From Robiginitomaculum sp. (GTDB lineage Bacteria; Pseudomonadota; Alphaproteobacteria; Caulobacterales; Maricaulaceae): a DNA stretch of 64,000 nt. The stretch lies in assembly GCA_016765135.1 (NCBI GenBank), contig JAESQN010000044.1:188001-252000 (forward strand), in the 5' to 3' direction. The notes under the pieces were generated by a model, which ran no database searches, was not told the origin of the DNA, and worked only from the letters and a program-made list of their open reading frames with translations. This document shows, in pieces, positions 61,520 through 64,000 of the stretch. Positions within the stretch are counted from its first letter, which is position 1, and every line of letters begins with the position of its first letter. Position numbers and translations under genes: made by a program.

Positions 61520-62740
61520 ATGCGTATGCTAAGCTCAATGATGCGGCGTTTTGTCAAGGTCGGACAATTGACCATAATCGATGTGGGCGGTGAAGCCCAT
61601 GAATTTGGCCCCGGCGGTATCCCGTCGGTCAAAATTAAACTGCACGATAAAAAGCTATATACGGATTTGTTCCTCAACCCGGAGCTTAGGGCCGGGGAAG
61701 CCTATATGGACGGTACGCTCACGGTCGAGGACGGCACAATCCGTGATTTTCTCACGCTTTTTGCTATCAACTCGGATAATTTGCGTGGGCATCCTTTGCA
61801 AAAATCTATCCGTAAGTATTACAAACGCATCAAACGGTTTCATCAGCGAAACTTTAAAAAAGCCGCCAAGACCAATGTGCAACACCATTATGATCTGTCC
61901 AACGATTTTTATAAATTGTTTCTGGATGAGGATATGCAATATTCCTGCGCCTATTTTGAGCGTGACGATATGACACTTGCAGAGGCGCAACTGGCTAAAA
62001 AACGTCATATTGCGGCGAAGCTGGATTTGCAGCCAGGGCAAAAAGTGCTTGATATTGGCTGCGGTTGGGGCGGCATGGCTATATATTTGGCGCAAAATTT
62101 TGATGTGCATGTCACGGGCGTCACCCTGTCAACCCAACAACACAAATTGGCTATCGAGCGGGTGGTCAAAGCGGGCTTGACCGACAAGGTTGATATTTTG
62201 TTGCAAGATTACCGAGATTTGCCCGGCCCGTTTGACCGGATTGTGTCTGTTGGCATGTTTGAACATGTGGGCACGCCGCAATTTGGCGAGTTTTTTGGCA
62301 AAGTGCATGATCTGCTCACGGATGATGGGGCGATGTTGCTGCATTCTATTGGTCGTAGGGGTGGGCCTGGTTCTACGGCGCGTTGGATCCGTAAGTATAT
62401 ATTCCCCGGCGGGTATTCTCCGGCATTGTCCGAAACCATAGCCGTGGTCGAGCAGTCCGGGCTTTGGATTACGGATATGGAAATTTTGCGCCTGCATTAT
62501 GCCAAAACTTTGCGCAAATGGGATGAGCGTTTCCAGGCTAACCGCGACAAAGTGTCCTCTATGATGGACGAGAAGTTTTGTCGTATGTGGGAGTTCTATT
62601 TAATTATCAGCGAGCTTTCCTTTGTTTATGGGAAAAATATGAATTTCCAAATGCAATTGACCAAAGACCGCCACGCCTTGCCAATAACCAGAGATTATAT
62701 GGGCAAGGTGGAAGCGAAGCTAAGGCGCAGGAAAAAATGA
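61520..62740 (+). CDS. Cyclopropane-fatty-acyl-phospholipid synthase family methyltransferase
   Basis: The 406-residue protein has an N-terminal lipid-binding domain, then HHYDLSNDFYKLFLDEDMQYSCAYF and the SAM motif VLDIGCGWGGMAIYLA, followed by VGMFEHVG and RWIRKYIFPGG. CFA synthases methylenate unsaturated acyl chains of membrane lipids; relatives methylate other lipid positions. Location at the end of the sphingolipid locus suggests a lipid of this pathway as substrate, though housekeeping CFA activity is possible. Confidence 0.88.
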   Translation: MRMLSSMMRRFVKVGQLTIIDVGGEAHEFGPGGIPSVKIKLHDKKLYTDLFLNPELRAGEAYMDGTLTVEDGTIRDFLTLFAINSDNLRGHPLQKSIRKYYKRIKRFHQRNFKKAAKTNVQHHYDLSNDFYKLFLDEDMQYSCAYFERDDMTLAEAQLAKKRHIAAKLDLQPGQKVLDIGCGWGGMAIYLAQNFDVHVTGVTLSTQQHKLAIERVVKAGLTDKVDILLQDYRDLPGPFDRIVSVGMFEHVGTPQFGEFFGKVHDLLTDDGAMLLHSIGRRGGPGSTARWIRKYIFPGGYSPALSETIAVVEQSGLWITDMEILRLHYAKTLRKWDERFQANRDKVSSMMDEKFCRMWEFYLIISELSFVYGKNMNFQMQLTKDRHALPITRDYMGKVEAKLRRRKK

Positions 62741-62747
62741 GGTAAAT

Positions 62748-63578
62748 ATGGCTAATGCTAAAGACGTGCAGGTGAACGAAACCCCTGCGCCAGAACGCCC
62801 AAAATCTATTTCCAGTCCGCGCCGCCGTTTCGTCAAAAAAATTGGCAAGAAACTGCTGCAAACAATTTCGCGCATCCAAACCAAACAATCATTGGTGCCG
62901 ACAACACCGTTTATAGATATTGAACATTTTGAATTTCTACCACAGTTTACAGAGAATTGGGAAACTATTCGCGACGAAGCCCTCGAAGTTTTGAAATACC
63001 GGGACGATATTCCCGGCTTTGAAGACGTTTCACCAGATCAATACCGCATCGCCAAAAAGAACCAGTGGAAAACATTTGTGCTACATGGTTTTGGTACGCG
63101 GCTTGAGAAAAATGCCAAACTCGCACCCTTTACAACTAAAATGCTGGAAACCATTCCGAATTTGCAAACATCCTGGTTCTCTATTTTAGCCCCCGGCTAT
63201 CATATTCCGGCCCATAAGGGTGTCACCAAAGGTATAGTGCGGGGCCATTTAGGGCTGATCATTCCGAAAGACTTCGAAAAATGCCGTATCCGCGTCCATG
63301 ACCAGATCAAACCCTGGCAAGGGGGCAGTTTGTTTGTTCTAGACGATACCTACGAACATGAAGTCTGGAACGATACGGACGAAGAACGGGTCATTCTGTT
63401 GTTTGACTGGGATCGCCCCATGAAATTTTGGGGACGTTTCTGTAACGGCCTAATGATGCGTCTGATGAAAATGACCGCCTATTATCAAGACCCCAAGAAA
63501 AACCTGGCCGACGCCGAAACCCGCATGGAAGCCGCAATAAAACGCGCCGATGCTAATTTGGAGAAGATGTCGGATTAA
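62748..63578 (+). CDS. Aspartyl/asparaginyl beta-hydroxylase family (LpxO-like) oxygenase
   Basis: The 276-residue protein contains the iron histidines H156 (IPAHKG) and H204 (YEHEVWNDT), with H167 in GIVRGHLGLIIP, and the 2-oxoglutarate arginine in DEERVILLFDWDRP. Family members include LpxO, which hydroxylates acyl chains of lipid A. Located after the lipid genes, it may 2-hydroxylate the ceramide acyl chain or sphingoid base. The first 50 residues are basic and probably membrane associated. Confidence 0.82.
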   Translation: MANAKDVQVNETPAPERPKSISSPRRRFVKKIGKKLLQTISRIQTKQSLVPTTPFIDIEHFEFLPQFTENWETIRDEALEVLKYRDDIPGFEDVSPDQYRIAKKNQWKTFVLHGFGTRLEKNAKLAPFTTKMLETIPNLQTSWFSILAPGYHIPAHKGVTKGIVRGHLGLIIPKDFEKCRIRVHDQIKPWQGGSLFVLDDTYEHEVWNDTDEERVILLFDWDRPMKFWGRFCNGLMMRLMKMTAYYQDPKKNLADAETRMEAAIKRADANLEKMSD

Positions 63579-63580
63579 GG

Positions 63581-64000
63581 CTAATGCCGCCTTACTGACA
63601 TAACCGCTTTTGCTAGCGGTGTTGGTGTTTCGGTTACGAAATCGGCATCTACCGCCGATTGGTTGGGGAGAGCTTCCAGGCGGTTAGGTTCCGATTGCCA
63701 ACGGCGTAAGACAATTTTGCCCTCCAGTTCAAACAAATAGCACTTTCCGCTCTCCAACTCCTGGGTGCTGTCATCAAATATAATAGCAACACCTATAGGA
63801 AAGTGGGCCCCCATATTGGGGTCATTGGCGATGAGGGCAAATGGTTTAGGAATATTGAGGGATAATGCCACATAATCCCGAGCGCTGGAAAGTGAAAGCA
63901 TGCCATCTTTCACCTTTTGATCGCTAGGCCATGATGAAATAGGCACATGGTGTATCTGTCTTGCCAAATAAGTTCTTGACGTATGTGCGCCGTTTACCCG
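63581..64000 (-). CDS. S24/LexA-like C-terminal domain protein, 5' part outside window
   Basis: The minus-strand frame is open to the window edge, so only the last 139 residues are seen. The pattern resembles the S24 peptidase-like domain of phage-type repressors: VPISSWPSDQ, IANDPNMGAHFPIGVAIIFDD and KCYLFELEGKIVLRRWQ. An N-terminal HTH would be expected beyond the edge. The usual SM and later catalytic lysine are only approximated (NM instead of SM), so self-cleavage is doubtful. It converges on the hydroxylase gene with a 2-bp gap. Confidence 0.6.
   Translation of the reverse strand, partial: RVNGAHTSRTYLARQIHHVPISSWPSDQKVKDGMLSLSSARDYVALSLNIPKPFALIANDPNMGAHFPIGVAIIFDDSTQELESGKCYLFELEGKIVLRRWQSEPNRLEALPNQSAVDADFVTETPTPLAKAVMSVRRH

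Overview
The window reads as the chromosome of a Gram-negative alphaproteobacterium of about 50% GC. Supporting this are the split glycine decarboxylase (gcvPA/gcvPB), the very large NAD-glutamate dehydrogenase, lipoproteins and LptF/LptG, and a ceramide locus arranged as I remember it from Caulobacter. No rRNA, tRNA, CRISPR array, prophage or transposase was seen. Two genes are cut by the window ends: an M24 aminopeptidase at the left and an S24/LexA-like protein at the right.

Region 1 (2.0-16.5 kb) is a sulfur-oxidation island of the sHdr (sulfur-oxidising heterodisulfide reductase-like) type. A first operon holds lipoate assembly genes: lipS1, lipT, lipS2, a polysaccharide deacetylase-like lipoprotein, a fused lipoate ligase sLpl(AB), and a GATase-fold protein that lacks its nucleophile. 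A second operon holds dsrE3, shdrC1-B1-A-hyp-C2-B2, an unfamiliar 139-residue gene, lbpA and an ArsR repressor with the Cys pair spacing of persulfide sensors. The same inverted repeat, TATTAG-N6-CTAATA, precedes both operons. In the model, sulfane sulfur is passed via DsrE3 to the sHdr complex, electrons or sulfur intermediates are handled on the lipoyl group of LbpA, and sulfite is released.

Region 2 (16.5-27.1 kb) is housekeeping: DinB-like protein, SDR, rnhA, ispH, a lipoprotein, argS, then a tandem glycine riboswitch controlling gcvT-gcvH-gcvPA-gcvPB. Region 3 (27.1-32.7 kb) has an acyltransferase, a small membrane-protein/HTH operon, an orphan radical SAM protein and an exported S9 peptidase. 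Region 4 (32.7-38.3 kb) is molybdenum cofactor biosynthesis (moeA, moaC, moaB, moaE, moaD, mobA, moaA) with a TauE/SafE anion exporter inside it, which would fit sulfite disposal. Region 5 (38.4-48.2 kb) holds a DUF2147 protein behind a conspicuous palindrome, a GlxA-type regulator, a CBS protein, a secreted P-domain/DUF11 protein and NAD-glutamate dehydrogenase.

Region 6 (48.3-63.6 kb) is a sphingolipid locus: aasR-cerR-acpR-spt, a ceramide-kinase-like gene with a nucleotidyltransferase-like partner, an lptF/lptG pair, a DUF2141 protein, a bCerS-like GNAT acyltransferase, then an NTP transferase, a flippase, a HAD phosphatase, a cyclopropane synthase-like methyltransferase and an LpxO-like hydroxylase. 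These look sufficient for ceramide synthesis, headgroup modification and possibly export.

Two dispersed palindromic repeat families punctuate operon ends and even operon interiors: four copies of a 90-110 bp element with GGGTGGATTAG arms, and two copies of a 180-190 bp element with CTCCTTCCCCC arms.
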